DNA of 64,000 nt, taken from assembly GCF_003634635.1 (NCBI RefSeq), contig NZ_RBJB01000002.1:992001-1056000 (forward strand). The letters run 5' to 3'. This stretch comes from Marinobacter nauticus (lineage in GTDB: Bacteria > Pseudomonadota > Gammaproteobacteria > Pseudomonadales > Oleiphilaceae). The position numbers were made by a program, and so were the translations under genes. Positions 10,273 through 18,446 of the stretch are shown here, one piece after another (position 1 is the stretch's first letter; every line of letters starts with the position of its first letter). Below the pieces are notes generated by a model. The model was given only the letters and a program-made list of their open reading frames with translations. It was not told the DNA's origin and ran no database searches.

Positions 10273-10349
10273 TGGCGGAGCGGACGGGACTCGAACCCGC
10301 GACCCCCGGCGTGACAGGCCGGTATTCTAACCAACTGAACTACCGCTCC
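10273..10349 (-). tRNA. tRNA-Asp (GTC)
   Basis: A 77-nt cloverleaf on the minus strand has acceptor GGAGCGG/CCGCTCC, anticodon GTC in loop CTGTCAC, T arm GCGGG-TTCGAGT-CCCGT and encoded CCA. It lies between the two valine tRNAs and is part of the same transcript. Confidence 0.97.
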
Positions 10350-10391
10350 GCATCGATTCAGCTTTGCCGAATCTGAACTCTGTTTTGAAAG

Positions 10392-10467
10392 TGGTGGGTG
10401 GTGCAGGGATCGAACCTGCGACCCTCGCCTTGTAAGGGCGATGCTCTCCCAGCTGAGCTAACCACCC
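10392..10467 (-). tRNA. tRNA-Val (TAC), second copy
   Basis: A 76-nt cloverleaf on the minus strand is identical over its whole length to the tRNA-Val at 10188-10263, including the CCA end. It is the first gene of the Val-Asp-Val cluster. Confidence 0.97.
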
Positions 10468-10646
10468 ACTTTCGCTGCCTTACTTTACTTCAGGCTCAAA
10501 ACAGTCACTTGCTGCGCTTGGCGCCTGCTGAGTCAGCGTTGCTGTCTCAACCAAGTGAGACGCGCATTTTAAGCATTTCGCTCACTGTGTCAAATGTTTT
10601 TCCGAAAAATACTGAACTTTTTTCCGAGACGCTCTCAGGCGAACAT

Positions 10647-10916
10647 TTATTGATCAAAATCAGAACGTTGTACTGTTTTACCCTGTTCAGGGAAGGGCCG
10701 TATTTCCGCAGACTTCTGGCCTGCCTGCTGCCCCTTTCGCTTCAGAGCCAGCTCACTCACTCGCGCCCGGCGCTCGCCAGGCACCGCCTGACTGGCAAGC
10801 GCCTGGTTAAGGTCATCAAGGCGTTGCCGAGCCTCCCGCCAGGACTCTTCAAGCAACGGACCAACCTGCCCGGCCAGCCTGTCAATACGCAGCCGGAACG
10901 TATCTTTGAAGGACAT
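10647..10916 (-). CDS. Small hypothetical protein, charged and helical
   Basis: An 89-residue reading frame is rich in Arg, Gln, Glu and Leu, with no signal peptide, cysteines or membrane segment. The first 60 residues could form amphipathic helices. It lies 45 bases downstream of the DUF2846-like lipoprotein gene on the same strand, so it may be the distal gene of that operon. The ribosome-binding site is weak (AAGAGAG, eight bases before the ATG). I do not recognise the family; a chance frame in GC-rich DNA is possible. Confidence 0.45.
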   Translation of the reverse strand: MSFKDTFRLRIDRLAGQVGPLLEESWREARQRLDDLNQALASQAVPGERRARVSELALKRKGQQAGQKSAEIRPFPEQGKTVQRSDFDQ

Positions 10917-10961
10917 TGTTTTTATCTCTCTTCACTACACCATCCCCAGTGTAGACATTGC

Positions 10962-11819
10962 CTAGAAGATCCACCAGCCTCCCGATTCCGCCTCTTCCCT
11001 GCGCTCGCGCTCAAGTTCCAGTTGGGCATACTCCTGCTCCAGCGCCTTCAGCTTGCGATCGGCTTCCAGCGGCACCGTTGGCCCACCCCCGAATGGCCAG
11101 AACCAGGAGGTCTCCTCATATTTACCCTGCTGCTGCAGGCGCTCAATCTCCAGCTCGCGCTCCTGCTCAAGAGCCAGCTTCCGCTTCTCGTAGTCGGTAT
11201 CTTCGTTAACTTCGACAATCGACGTTGCGGCATGGTTCGGCGCCAGTAGATCGCTGTTCAGGAACAGGGTGGACACAATTTCGTCCGACTGCATGGCGTA
11301 TTCACGGGTAACCAGCTGCAGCTCGCCGGAGGCCAGCGGGTGCTCCGGGTCCAGGTCCGGATGAGGGCGCGAGGGCTCCTCCAGTTCGTTGTATCTCAGG
11401 TAGTAGATCTTGCCAGACTCCACCTTCAGAGTGGCATCCGCAATCAGGCTCAAACTGAAGGAGTTCAGGCCTTCAAGCCCAAGCAAAGGCCGACGCATGG
11501 CGATGTGCCGTTCACCGGGGCTCACTTCCAGCCAGGTAAAGCTGTTATTGCGGATGTTGAAATAGTGCTTGTCGTCAATATAGACGCTGGGAGACTCGAT
11601 CTCATCCGCCGCCCATTGGGAGTGGGTACGGTAGAAATACAACAAGGCATTGCTCTGGTCCCACTGATCGGTGTCGATATGCACGAAATCATGGCCCGAC
11701 ACCGGATGCAGAAAGCCACCCACACTCTTGCCGATAGACTGATAAACGGTGCAGCCAGACAACACCAGAAAGCATGCCACAACGGCGGCACTTTTAACGA
11801 AAGGCACTCGGATTTTCAT
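10962..11819 (-). CDS. DUF2846-like outer-membrane lipoprotein with a basic/acidic C-terminal tail
   Basis: The 285-residue protein has a signal peptide with lipobox LSGC at about residues 20-23. The central part (ALLYFYR, a YIDDKHYFNI segment, then SPGERHIAMR) resembles DUF2846, a small beta domain found in lipoproteins. The last about 90 residues are a charged helical tail rich in Glu, Arg and Leu, likely a coiled coil, ending in SGGWWIF. The start at 11819 is chosen because it gives a complete lipoprotein signal; a longer in-frame extension to 11876 does not. The role is unknown; periplasm-facing location is inferred from the lipobox. Confidence 0.72.
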   Translation of the reverse strand: MKIRVPFVKSAAVVACFLVLSGCTVYQSIGKSVGGFLHPVSGHDFVHIDTDQWDQSNALLYFYRTHSQWAADEIESPSVYIDDKHYFNIRNNSFTWLEVSPGERHIAMRRPLLGLEGLNSFSLSLIADATLKVESGKIYYLRYNELEEPSRPHPDLDPEHPLASGELQLVTREYAMQSDEIVSTLFLNSDLLAPNHAATSIVEVNEDTDYEKRKLALEQERELEIERLQQQGKYEETSWFWPFGGGPTVPLEADRKLKALEQEYAQLELERERREEAESGGWWIF

Positions 11820-11936
11820 TGTTATGCACTCTTCATCCCTTATCGAGTAGGGACGATCATAACAACTGGCCACCACAAGAAATGAGAGCTACCGCAAGGG
11901 ATGAATACAAACCGTTACATTCACCCCCGGCAACCG

Positions 11937-12896
11937 TTACTGCCCTGAGTTCGACGCCCTGAGCTGATTGACCTCCTCCGACAGGCGCACGAGGCGCGAG
12001 GTAAGTTGGGCACGGGAAGCATCGATGGATTCCACGGTCCGGGCCAGTTCTGCCAGTCGATTCCGCAGCGCCTGAACATCACCGGCTCCTGCGAGGCCGT
12101 CCGTTCGAGCCTCAACGGAGGACAGCCGGCTTTCAATACCATCGATACCCAGTTTCTGCTCTTGCTCAAACCGGCGGATACGGCTCTCTACCACCTGATC
12201 GATATCACCGATCTGCTGACTCAGCCTGGTCAGTTGCGACGTCGCCTCACTATTTGCCTGCTCCAGCGCAGCCACAGACGTCTCCAGCTTCTGGCTCAGT
12301 TGGGCGATATCTCCAGCAAACGTGGTACGAACCTGCTCGAGCGTGGTTTCCAGATCTGACACCGATTTACCGGTCTCGGCCAGATTCTGATCCAGCACCG
12401 AGAGCCGCTGACCATGCTCCTCAAGCTGTTTCCGGTTACGCTCATTGGCAACCACCCAGAGCTTGCGGATTTCACTGTTGGCGGTCTCAACCTTTTCCGC
12501 ATTGGCCGCTATCTTTTCCTCCAGAGAGGCACCCCGCTCCTGCAAGGATTCCCCGGTTTCCGAAAGCTCGCCCTCAAAACGGGCCAGCGCCAGCTTACTT
12601 TGCCGCGCCCAGTAATCCGCCTCTTCCAGTTGACTCTCCAGCGCCGCGATGCGCTTACTCTGGCTATACCACCCTGCGCCAGCAGCCACCGCAAGCCCGA
12701 AAATCGCTCCCCAGACAAGAACTCGTCCACCACGACCACCGCCTCCGCCAGAGCCCGCAGCTGCACCTGGCGGCCTGGCTTTGGGAGCCCCACGCCCAGT
12801 CTCACGCTCTTTACTGGCACGAGGGGTTCGCGCTTCCCCGGCGCCGATCGGGGGTTCTGCTCTCAGCTCATCTTCGTCCGGGCGGATGGGTTCCAT
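11937..12896 (-). CDS. Single-pass membrane protein with long periplasmic coiled coil
   Basis: The 319-residue protein begins with a disordered acidic then basic Gly/Pro/Arg-rich cytoplasmic tail of about 55 residues. One transmembrane helix follows (VLVWGAIFGLAVAAGAGWY, about residues 59-77), then an almost unbroken heptad-rich region to the end, dominated by Glu, Gln, Leu, Ala and Arg with no cysteine. The layout fits envelope scaffold proteins, but I cannot name a family with confidence. It has a good upstream position 40 bases from the purE promoter region and is divergent from purE. Possible partners are unknown. Confidence 0.65.
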   Translation of the reverse strand: MEPIRPDEDELRAEPPIGAGEARTPRASKERETGRGAPKARPPGAAAGSGGGGGRGGRVLVWGAIFGLAVAAGAGWYSQSKRIAALESQLEEADYWARQSKLALARFEGELSETGESLQERGASLEEKIAANAEKVETANSEIRKLWVVANERNRKQLEEHGQRLSVLDQNLAETGKSVSDLETTLEQVRTTFAGDIAQLSQKLETSVAALEQANSEATSQLTRLSQQIGDIDQVVESRIRRFEQEQKLGIDGIESRLSSVEARTDGLAGAGDVQALRNRLAELARTVESIDASRAQLTSRLVRLSEEVNQLRASNSGQ

Positions 12897-13082
12897 TACA
12901 GCTCCTGGAAATGGATGGTTTAATTGTATAACCGACGATAATACCTGCAGTTACGGACAGGTTAAAATGAAGGCTTCTAAAGAAAGCGCTCCGGCACCCG
13001 GACGCCCGGGCTTGCCGTGTTGCACGGCAACTGGCCAGAACATACAATGGCCGGCTTTCCAATTATCACAGGACTGTTGCTT

Positions 13083-13574
13083 ATGCAGCCGCTTGTTGGA
13101 CTCATCATGGGCTCCAAATCTGACTGGCCCACCATGGAACACGCTGCCGATATGCTCGACAAACTCGGCGTGCCCTACGAAACCCGGGTTGTCTCCGCCC
13201 ATCGCACACCGGATCTGCTTTTTGATTACGCCAAGACCGCGGCCGATCGCGGACTGAAGGTCATCATCGGTGGCGCCGGCGGCGCGGCGCACCTGCCGGG
13301 CATGGTTGCCTCACAAACGTCTTTGCCGGTGCTGGGCGTGCCCGTACAATCAAAAGCACTGAATGGCCTGGATTCGCTGCTTTCCATCGTGCAGATGCCA
13401 GGCGGCATTGCTGTTGGCACCCTGGCGATTGGCAAGGCCGGCGCCACCAACGCAGGCCTGCTGGCAGCACAGATCGTTGGCACGTTCGACGACAAGGTTC
13501 GCCAGGCAGTGGAAGACTTCAGGAAAAACCAGACCCAGACGATTCTGGACAACCCTGACCCCAGGGATCAATAA
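13083..13574 (+). CDS. purE: N5-carboxyaminoimidazole ribonucleotide mutase PurE
   Basis: The 163-residue class I PurE converts N5-CAIR to CAIR in purine synthesis. Hallmarks are GSKSDW near the N-terminus, the SAHRTP active-site loop containing the catalytic His, [11 protein letters not shown], and the C-terminal NAGLLAAQI stretch. The start at 13083 matches the family length; upstream in-frame starts add residues with no counterpart. It is followed by purK, which makes its substrate, after a 163-bp gap holding a large inverted repeat. Confidence 0.96.
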   Translation: MQPLVGLIMGSKSDWPTMEHAADMLDKLGVPYETRVVSAHRTPDLLFDYAKTAADRGLKVIIGGAGGAAHLPGMVASQTSLPVLGVPVQSKALNGLDSLLSIVQMPGGIAVGTLAIGKAGATNAGLLAAQIVGTFDDKVRQAVEDFRKNQTQTILDNPDPRDQ

Positions 13575-13593
13575 CCTATTACCGAGACCAGGC

Positions 13594-13703
13594 GAGCGGG
13601 CCGGGGAGGGCTTTCCAAAACACGCTACAAGCACCTCCCTGTGCGCTTGTTTCGGGCCGTCCATGGCCCTCAACAGTTTTGGAAAGCCCTCCCCGGCCCG
13701 CTC
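13594..13703. repeat. Perfect 28-bp inverted repeat with two internal hairpins, between purE and purK
   Basis: The left arm (13594-13621, starting GAGCGGGCCGGGGAGGG) and right arm (13676-13703, ending CCTCCCCGGCCCGCTC) are exact reverse complements over 28 bp. The 54-bp interior can form two further hairpins, ACAAGC/GCTTGT (13627-13650) and GGGCC/GGCCC (13655-13670), so the folded form is cloverleaf-like. There is no T-run, so it is not a classical terminator. It could be a dispersed non-coding element inserted in the purEK operon, or an RNA structure that changes the purE to purK ratio. Confidence 0.8.
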
Positions 13704-13737
13704 TGGCGTCGCCCCAAATAAAGAGCAGGAGAACCAG

Positions 13738-14856
13738 ATGAGAATCGGTGTACTCGGAGCCGGCCAACTCGGGCGCATGCTGGCCCTTGCCGGATACCCC
13801 CTCGCAAAGGAATTTGTGTTCTACGACATGTCCGGCAGCCCCAGCGCTGGTCTGGGGGAAGTCATTGTGGATCGCGACGGCAGCTACCTGGACGACTTCC
13901 TCTCCCGCGTCGACCGCGTAACCTACGAATTCGAGCACCTGCCTGTTGAAGTGGCGGAGAAGCTGGCCCAACACAAGCCGGTTCACCCCTGCCCCAGGGC
14001 ACTTCAGGTTTGCCAGAACCGGGAGGCAGAGAAAACCCTGTTCGGCCAGCTTGGCATTCCAACGCCGGAATGGAAAATCGCTGATAGCGCCGCTTCCCTG
14101 AAAGCCGCTGCCGAGGCACTTGGCTGCCCGGTGGTAGCCAAATCCATCACTGAGGGCTACGACGGCAAAGGCCAGGCCGTCCTGAGAGATCCGGAACAGG
14201 CAGAAGAAGCCTGGACCGCCATCGGCCACCCCAGGGTAATCGTGGAGAAGTTCGTTAACTTCAAACGCGAAGTGTCCATCATCGCTGTTCGCGGTGAGGA
14301 TGGCGATGTCGCCTTTTACCCCATTGCCGAGAACAGCCACCACGAGGGCATACTGCGCTACTCCATTGCCCCGGCACCCGGACTGCAACCCCACATCCAG
14401 CAAGATGCTGAAAAGTACATCAAGGCACTATTGAACGAATTGAACTATGTGGGCGTACTGACTCTGGAACTGTTTGAGACCGAGGACGGCCTGGTAGCAA
14501 ACGAGATGGCTCCACGGGTCCACAATTCCGGGCACTGGACCATTGAGGGTTCCATGACCAGCCAGTTCGAGAATCACATTCGCGCGGTCAGCGGACACGC
14601 TCTGGGCAATGTTCAGGCACGCGGCCTGAGCTGCATGATTAATATCATCGGCGAGCACGGCGACATTGAACGGATGCTGGAACTGCCCTACGCTCATCTT
14701 CACCTCTACAATAAAGGGGAGCGCCCAGGGCGCAAGCTCGGGCATGTGAACATTCTGGCAGACAGTTATGAAGAGCTGGTCTGGCGGGTCCGGAACTGCG
14801 CTCAGTTTCTGCCCGGCAGCCCCGAGTTTAAAAGCTCTCTCACAACAAAGGGTTGA
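13738..14856 (+). CDS. purK: N5-carboxyaminoimidazole ribonucleotide synthase PurK
   Basis: The 372-residue ATP-grasp enzyme carboxylates AIR to N5-CAIR using ATP and bicarbonate. The N-terminal GVLGAGQLGRML is characteristic; the ATP-grasp core shows AKSITEGYDGKGQ (phosphate loop), EKFVNFKREVS, and the metal-binding NEMAPRVHNSGHWT. The start at 13738 follows AGCAGGAGAACC; an upstream in-frame stretch runs through the inverted repeat and is not protein-like. Its product is the substrate of PurE encoded just upstream. Confidence 0.96.
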   Translation: MRIGVLGAGQLGRMLALAGYPLAKEFVFYDMSGSPSAGLGEVIVDRDGSYLDDFLSRVDRVTYEFEHLPVEVAEKLAQHKPVHPCPRALQVCQNREAEKTLFGQLGIPTPEWKIADSAASLKAAAEALGCPVVAKSITEGYDGKGQAVLRDPEQAEEAWTAIGHPRVIVEKFVNFKREVSIIAVRGEDGDVAFYPIAENSHHEGILRYSIAPAPGLQPHIQQDAEKYIKALLNELNYVGVLTLELFETEDGLVANEMAPRVHNSGHWTIEGSMTSQFENHIRAVSGHALGNVQARGLSCMINIIGEHGDIERMLELPYAHLHLYNKGERPGRKLGHVNILADSYEELVWRVRNCAQFLPGSPEFKSSLTTKG

Positions 14857-14929
14857 TTTAACTCAAACCGCCCTTATATTGCGAGAGTGTCAACTCACAT
14901 AAACAGAGAGAACCAGGGAGAACGACCTC

Positions 14930-15508
14930 ATGGCATTTGAACTTCCCGCACTGCCTTACGAAAAAAACGCACTGGAACCGCACATCTCTCAGGAAACCCT
15001 TGAGTACCACTACGGCAAACATCACAACACCTACGTAACCAAGCTGAACGGTCTGGTTGAAGGTACTGAGAATGCCAACAAGTCTCTGGAAGACATCATC
15101 AAGAGCGCCAGCGGCCCGCTGTTCAACAACGCAGCCCAGGTATGGAACCACACCTTCTACTGGCACTGCCTGAGCCCGAACGGTGGTGGTGAACCCACCG
15201 GCGCCGCCAAAGAAGCCATCGAGAAGGCCTTTGGCTCCTTCGAAGACTTCAAGAAAGAATTCAACGACAAGGCCGCCAACAACTTTGGTTCTGGCTGGAC
15301 CTGGCTGGTGAAAAAAGCTGACGGCAGTGTTGCCATCGCCAATACCAGCAACGCCGAAACTCCGCTGACCGGCGCCGACAAGCCGGTACTGACCGTTGAT
15401 GTATGGGAGCACGCCTACTACATCGACTACCGGAACAGCCGTCCGAATTACCTGGAAGCGTTCTGGAACCTGGTCAACTGGGATTTCGTGAACGAAAACC
15501 TGGCCTGA
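14930..15508 (+). CDS. sodB: Iron superoxide dismutase SodB
   Basis: The 192-residue cytoplasmic enzyme dismutates superoxide to oxygen and peroxide. Metal ligands are visible as His27 (YHYGKHH), His74 (WNHTFYW), Asp and His in DVWEHAYYIDY. The FNNAAQ segment with Gln, and the FeSOD-type AAQVWNH context, favour iron over manganese. It has AGGGAG about eight bases before the ATG and its own terminator downstream, so it is probably monocistronic. Confidence 0.96.
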   Translation: MAFELPALPYEKNALEPHISQETLEYHYGKHHNTYVTKLNGLVEGTENANKSLEDIIKSASGPLFNNAAQVWNHTFYWHCLSPNGGGEPTGAAKEAIEKAFGSFEDFKKEFNDKAANNFGSGWTWLVKKADGSVAIANTSNAETPLTGADKPVLTVDVWEHAYYIDYRNSRPNYLEAFWNLVNWDFVNENLA

Positions 15509-15552
15509 TCCAGCCGGAACAACGGTAGGTAGCAACAACCTGACCGTTGACC

Positions 15553-15584
15553 AAACGCCCGCACGGGACCCCCTGCGGGCGTTT
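15553..15584 (+). terminator. Terminator of sodB
   Basis: An 11-bp perfect stem AAACGCCCGCA/TGCGGGCGTTT closes a 10-nt loop, 45 bases after the sodB stop. The trailing T-run is short (GTTTCT). Confidence 0.75.
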
Positions 15585-15746
15585 CTGTATCTGAATGCGA
15601 CGAAACCGAAACAAATCGACACACGCATCCACAAGAAACTCTGAAAAAATCGTCCATACTCCATGAAGTTGAAAGGAATCTGAACCATACTGTCATGTGC
15701 CGCGTGATAGATCCTGTCGCAGGGTCCGACAGAACCAATCAGACAG

Positions 15747-17825
15747 ATGAGCCAAGAACAGCGGATGCAAAAAACCTTTGAAGTAGAGAACCACCTCGGA
15801 TACCGCATTCTCCGATGGGTACTGCTCGTCGCGTTGCTGAGCGGTATTCTGATGAGCGCGGTACAGGTGGTGCTGGATGCAAAGAGGGTATCCGCTGAAC
15901 TGGAGCGTGATGCAGCCCAGACCCTTGCCATGGTAGAAGACTCTGCCACCCAGGCCGTTTTCAGCATTGATGACACGCTCTCCCAACAGGTGGTGGATGG
16001 ACTGTTCGCCCTGGAACCCATTCACATGGCCAAAATCACCCACCCCGACGGTGATGAACTGGGTGATCGGCTACGGCCTCTGCAGGACTCCCCGTTTCGC
16101 CCTTTAACTGATCCGATATTCGGCCAGGTTCGCGAATACCGCGAGAGTCTCACGCGAGGCAGCAATCCGGATCTTGTCTACGGCTATCTTGAGGTTCACT
16201 ACGACACCGCCCCCTATGCTCGAACCTGGCTCGGCCGAGCACTGGTGACGTTTGCATCAGGCATCGCCCTGGCACTCATTCTTGGCATCGTACTGTTCGT
16301 GGTGTTCCATCTGCTGCTGACCCGCCCGCTGCTGCGCATTGTGCAGTCGGTCAAAAAGGTGGACCCGGCACACCCGGACGATCGCCTGGTTTCGATCCCG
16401 GAAGGACACCGGGCCGACGAGCTTGGCCTCTGGGTTAACGCCACCAACAATCTGCTCGTAGCCATCGGAGATACCCAGAAAAAACATCGGGAAGCAGAAG
16501 ACCGGGTCACCCGACTGGCCCGTTACGACACACTGACAGGCCTGCCCAGCCGCGATGCCTTTATGGAAGATCTTCAGGGCGCTATTGAACGAGCCCAGGA
16601 AGGCCACAGCTCTATCGCTCTGATGGTCTGCGGTATTGACGACTTCAAATCCGTCAATGAGCAGTGCGGTTTCCGCACCGGCGACACCATCCTTCAAACG
16701 GTGGCCAGTCGCCTGACCGCCAACCTCTCATCCGACAGATTCAATGTCGCGCGGCTGGGCAGCGACCAGTTCGTCATTGTTGAGAAACATCTGCGCGATG
16801 GATTCCAGGCGGCGGAAACCGCCGAGAAGGTACTCGCTACCATCGGCTCTCCCATCAATTCGGGCAACCACCGGATTTCCATGACCGCCACCCTGGGGAT
16901 TTCCCTGTTTCCGTCAGATGCCGACCAGGCCGATCGCTTGCTCCAGAGCGCCGAACAAACCATGGCACTGGCGAAGCAGACCGGGCACAACCACTTCCAG
17001 TTCTATGTGGCCAGCATCGACAAGGAAATTCGCGAACGCAAACAGATGGAAAAGGACCTGGCCCAGGCCCTCGCAAACCACGAATTCCATCTGGTCTACC
17101 AGCCACAGATCAATCTGGAGACACGGCGCGTTATTGGTGCAGAAGCACTGCTGCGGTGGGAACACCCTGAACACGGCATGATTCCCCCGGACCTTTTCAT
17201 TCCGGTAGCGGAAGCGAATGGTTCCATCGTCGAGATTGGTCAATGGGTCCTGGATCAGGCTTGCTGGCAGGCCGCTCGCTGGGCCAGCGAGGGCACTCAC
17301 ATCAGAATCGCTGTGAATCTGTCCGCTGTTCAACTGCGCCAGGAATCGATCGTTGACGATGTTCTCAACACCTTGAAACGACATAATATTCCTGCGGGCC
17401 GTCTGGAGCTGGAAGTGACCGAAACAAGCTTTATGACCAACCTCACCGATGCGGTCGCCAAGCTGCATCGGCTGCATCGGGCCGGCATCAGTATTGCGGT
17501 TGATGATTTCGGCACGGGCTATTCATCGCTGACCTATCTGAAGCAGATGCCGGTACAGCATCTGAAGATCGACAAGCAGTTCATTCGGGACCTGCTGATC
17601 AACGAGGAAGATACCCGAATTGCCAACACCATCATCGACCTTGGCAAGAGCCTGAATCTGACCGTCGTCGCAGAAGGTGTGGAAACAGCAGAGCAGGAGT
17701 ATTACCTCAGCCAGCGTGGCTGTGCGCTTGCTCAGGGGTATTTCTTCTCCAAACCCCTGTTACCCAGAGATTTTGAGAATTTCGTACAGACTTTCCACGC
17801 CCGGATCGTGGAAAATAACGCCTGA
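15747..17825 (+). CDS. Membrane sensor with degenerate GGDEF and intact EAL domain (probable c-di-GMP phosphodiesterase)
   Basis: The 692-residue protein has a transmembrane helix at about 20-42, a periplasmic sensor region, a second helix at about 162-190, a HAMP-like linker, a GGDEF-fold domain (about 255-425) and an EAL domain (about 435-690). The GGDEF signature reads GSDQF (about 338-342), so cyclase activity is unlikely. The EAL domain keeps EALLRW, the AVNLSA Asn, ELEVTE, DDFGTGYSS, LKIDK and EGVET, the residues known to be needed for phosphodiesterase activity. The likely role is c-di-GMP breakdown controlled by a periplasmic signal, perhaps with the GGDEF fold acting as a GTP-sensing regulator. 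Confidence 0.9.
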   Translation: MSQEQRMQKTFEVENHLGYRILRWVLLVALLSGILMSAVQVVLDAKRVSAELERDAAQTLAMVEDSATQAVFSIDDTLSQQVVDGLFALEPIHMAKITHPDGDELGDRLRPLQDSPFRPLTDPIFGQVREYRESLTRGSNPDLVYGYLEVHYDTAPYARTWLGRALVTFASGIALALILGIVLFVVFHLLLTRPLLRIVQSVKKVDPAHPDDRLVSIPEGHRADELGLWVNATNNLLVAIGDTQKKHREAEDRVTRLARYDTLTGLPSRDAFMEDLQGAIERAQEGHSSIALMVCGIDDFKSVNEQCGFRTGDTILQTVASRLTANLSSDRFNVARLGSDQFVIVEKHLRDGFQAAETAEKVLATIGSPINSGNHRISMTATLGISLFPSDADQADRLLQSAEQTMALAKQTGHNHFQFYVASIDKEIRERKQMEKDLAQALANHEFHLVYQPQINLETRRVIGAEALLRWEHPEHGMIPPDLFIPVAEANGSIVEIGQWVLDQACWQAARWASEGTHIRIAVNLSAVQLRQESIVDDVLNTLKRHNIPAGRLELEVTETSFMTNLTDAVAKLHRLHRAGISIAVDDFGTGYSSLTYLKQMPVQHLKIDKQFIRDLLINEEDTRIANTIIDLGKSLNLTVVAEGVETAEQEYYLSQRGCALAQGYFFSKPLLPRDFENFVQTFHARIVENNA

Positions 17826-17848
17826 ACCTTTAGCCCTTAGGAGTAGTC

Positions 17849-18436
17849 ATGGGAACGACTGTCATCGGTCTTGTAGTAATTGCCGTTGTCATCCTCTATC
17901 TGGTGTTTATCTACAACCAGCTTGTTTCTTTGCGCAACCAGTTCAAGAATGGCTTCGCCCAGATTGATGTCCAGCTTCAGCGCCGCCACGATCTGATCCC
18001 CAACCTGGTGGAGTCCGCCAAAGCCTATCTGGACCATGAAAAGTCCACCCTGACCCAGGTAATGGAAGCACGCAATAACGCGGTCAGTGCCCAGAAAGAT
18101 GCCGCCCGTGACCCAGGCGACAGCACCAAGATCCAACGCCTTGGCAGCGCCGAGAACCTGCTGACCAAAGCCCTCGCCAATTTCTACGCCGTGGCCGAGA
18201 ACTACCCTGAGCTGAAAGCCAACGAGACCATCCAGCAACTGATGGAAGAACTCTCCAGCACCGAGAACCGTGTCGCGTTCGCGCGCCAGGCGTATAACGA
18301 TGGCGTGATGAACTACAACATCTTCCGCGAGAAGTTCCCCAACAATCTGGTCGCTGGCCTGTTTGCGTTCAAGGAAACCGCCCAGCTCCAGCTTGAATCT
18401 CCAGAGGCCCGCCAGGCTCCAAAAGTCAGTTTCTGA
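17849..18436 (+). CDS. lemA: LemA family protein
   Basis: The 195-residue protein has one N-terminal transmembrane helix (about residues 4-23) followed by the LemA helical domain with FIYNQLVSLRNQF, QIDVQLQRRHDLIPNL, and the conserved FAVAENYPELKAN-type motif (here AVAENYPELKAN). LemA proteins have a short external N-terminus and a cytoplasmic coiled domain. The gene is 10 bases upstream of an M48 metalloprotease, the commonest LemA partner, and the pair is probably co-transcribed. LemA function remains poorly defined. Confidence 0.92.
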   Translation: MGTTVIGLVVIAVVILYLVFIYNQLVSLRNQFKNGFAQIDVQLQRRHDLIPNLVESAKAYLDHEKSTLTQVMEARNNAVSAQKDAARDPGDSTKIQRLGSAENLLTKALANFYAVAENYPELKANETIQQLMEELSSTENRVAFARQAYNDGVMNYNIFREKFPNNLVAGLFAFKETAQLQLESPEARQAPKVSF

Positions 18437-18446
18437 GGCCTGATTC

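Noticed and set aside
10398..11249. A 283-codon plus-strand frame
   Set aside because: It starts inside a tRNA gene and runs antisense to two minus-strand genes.
13363..13737. In-frame upstream extension of purK
   Set aside because: It overlaps purE in another frame and translates the inverted repeat; the start at 13738 has a good ribosome-binding site and matches family length.
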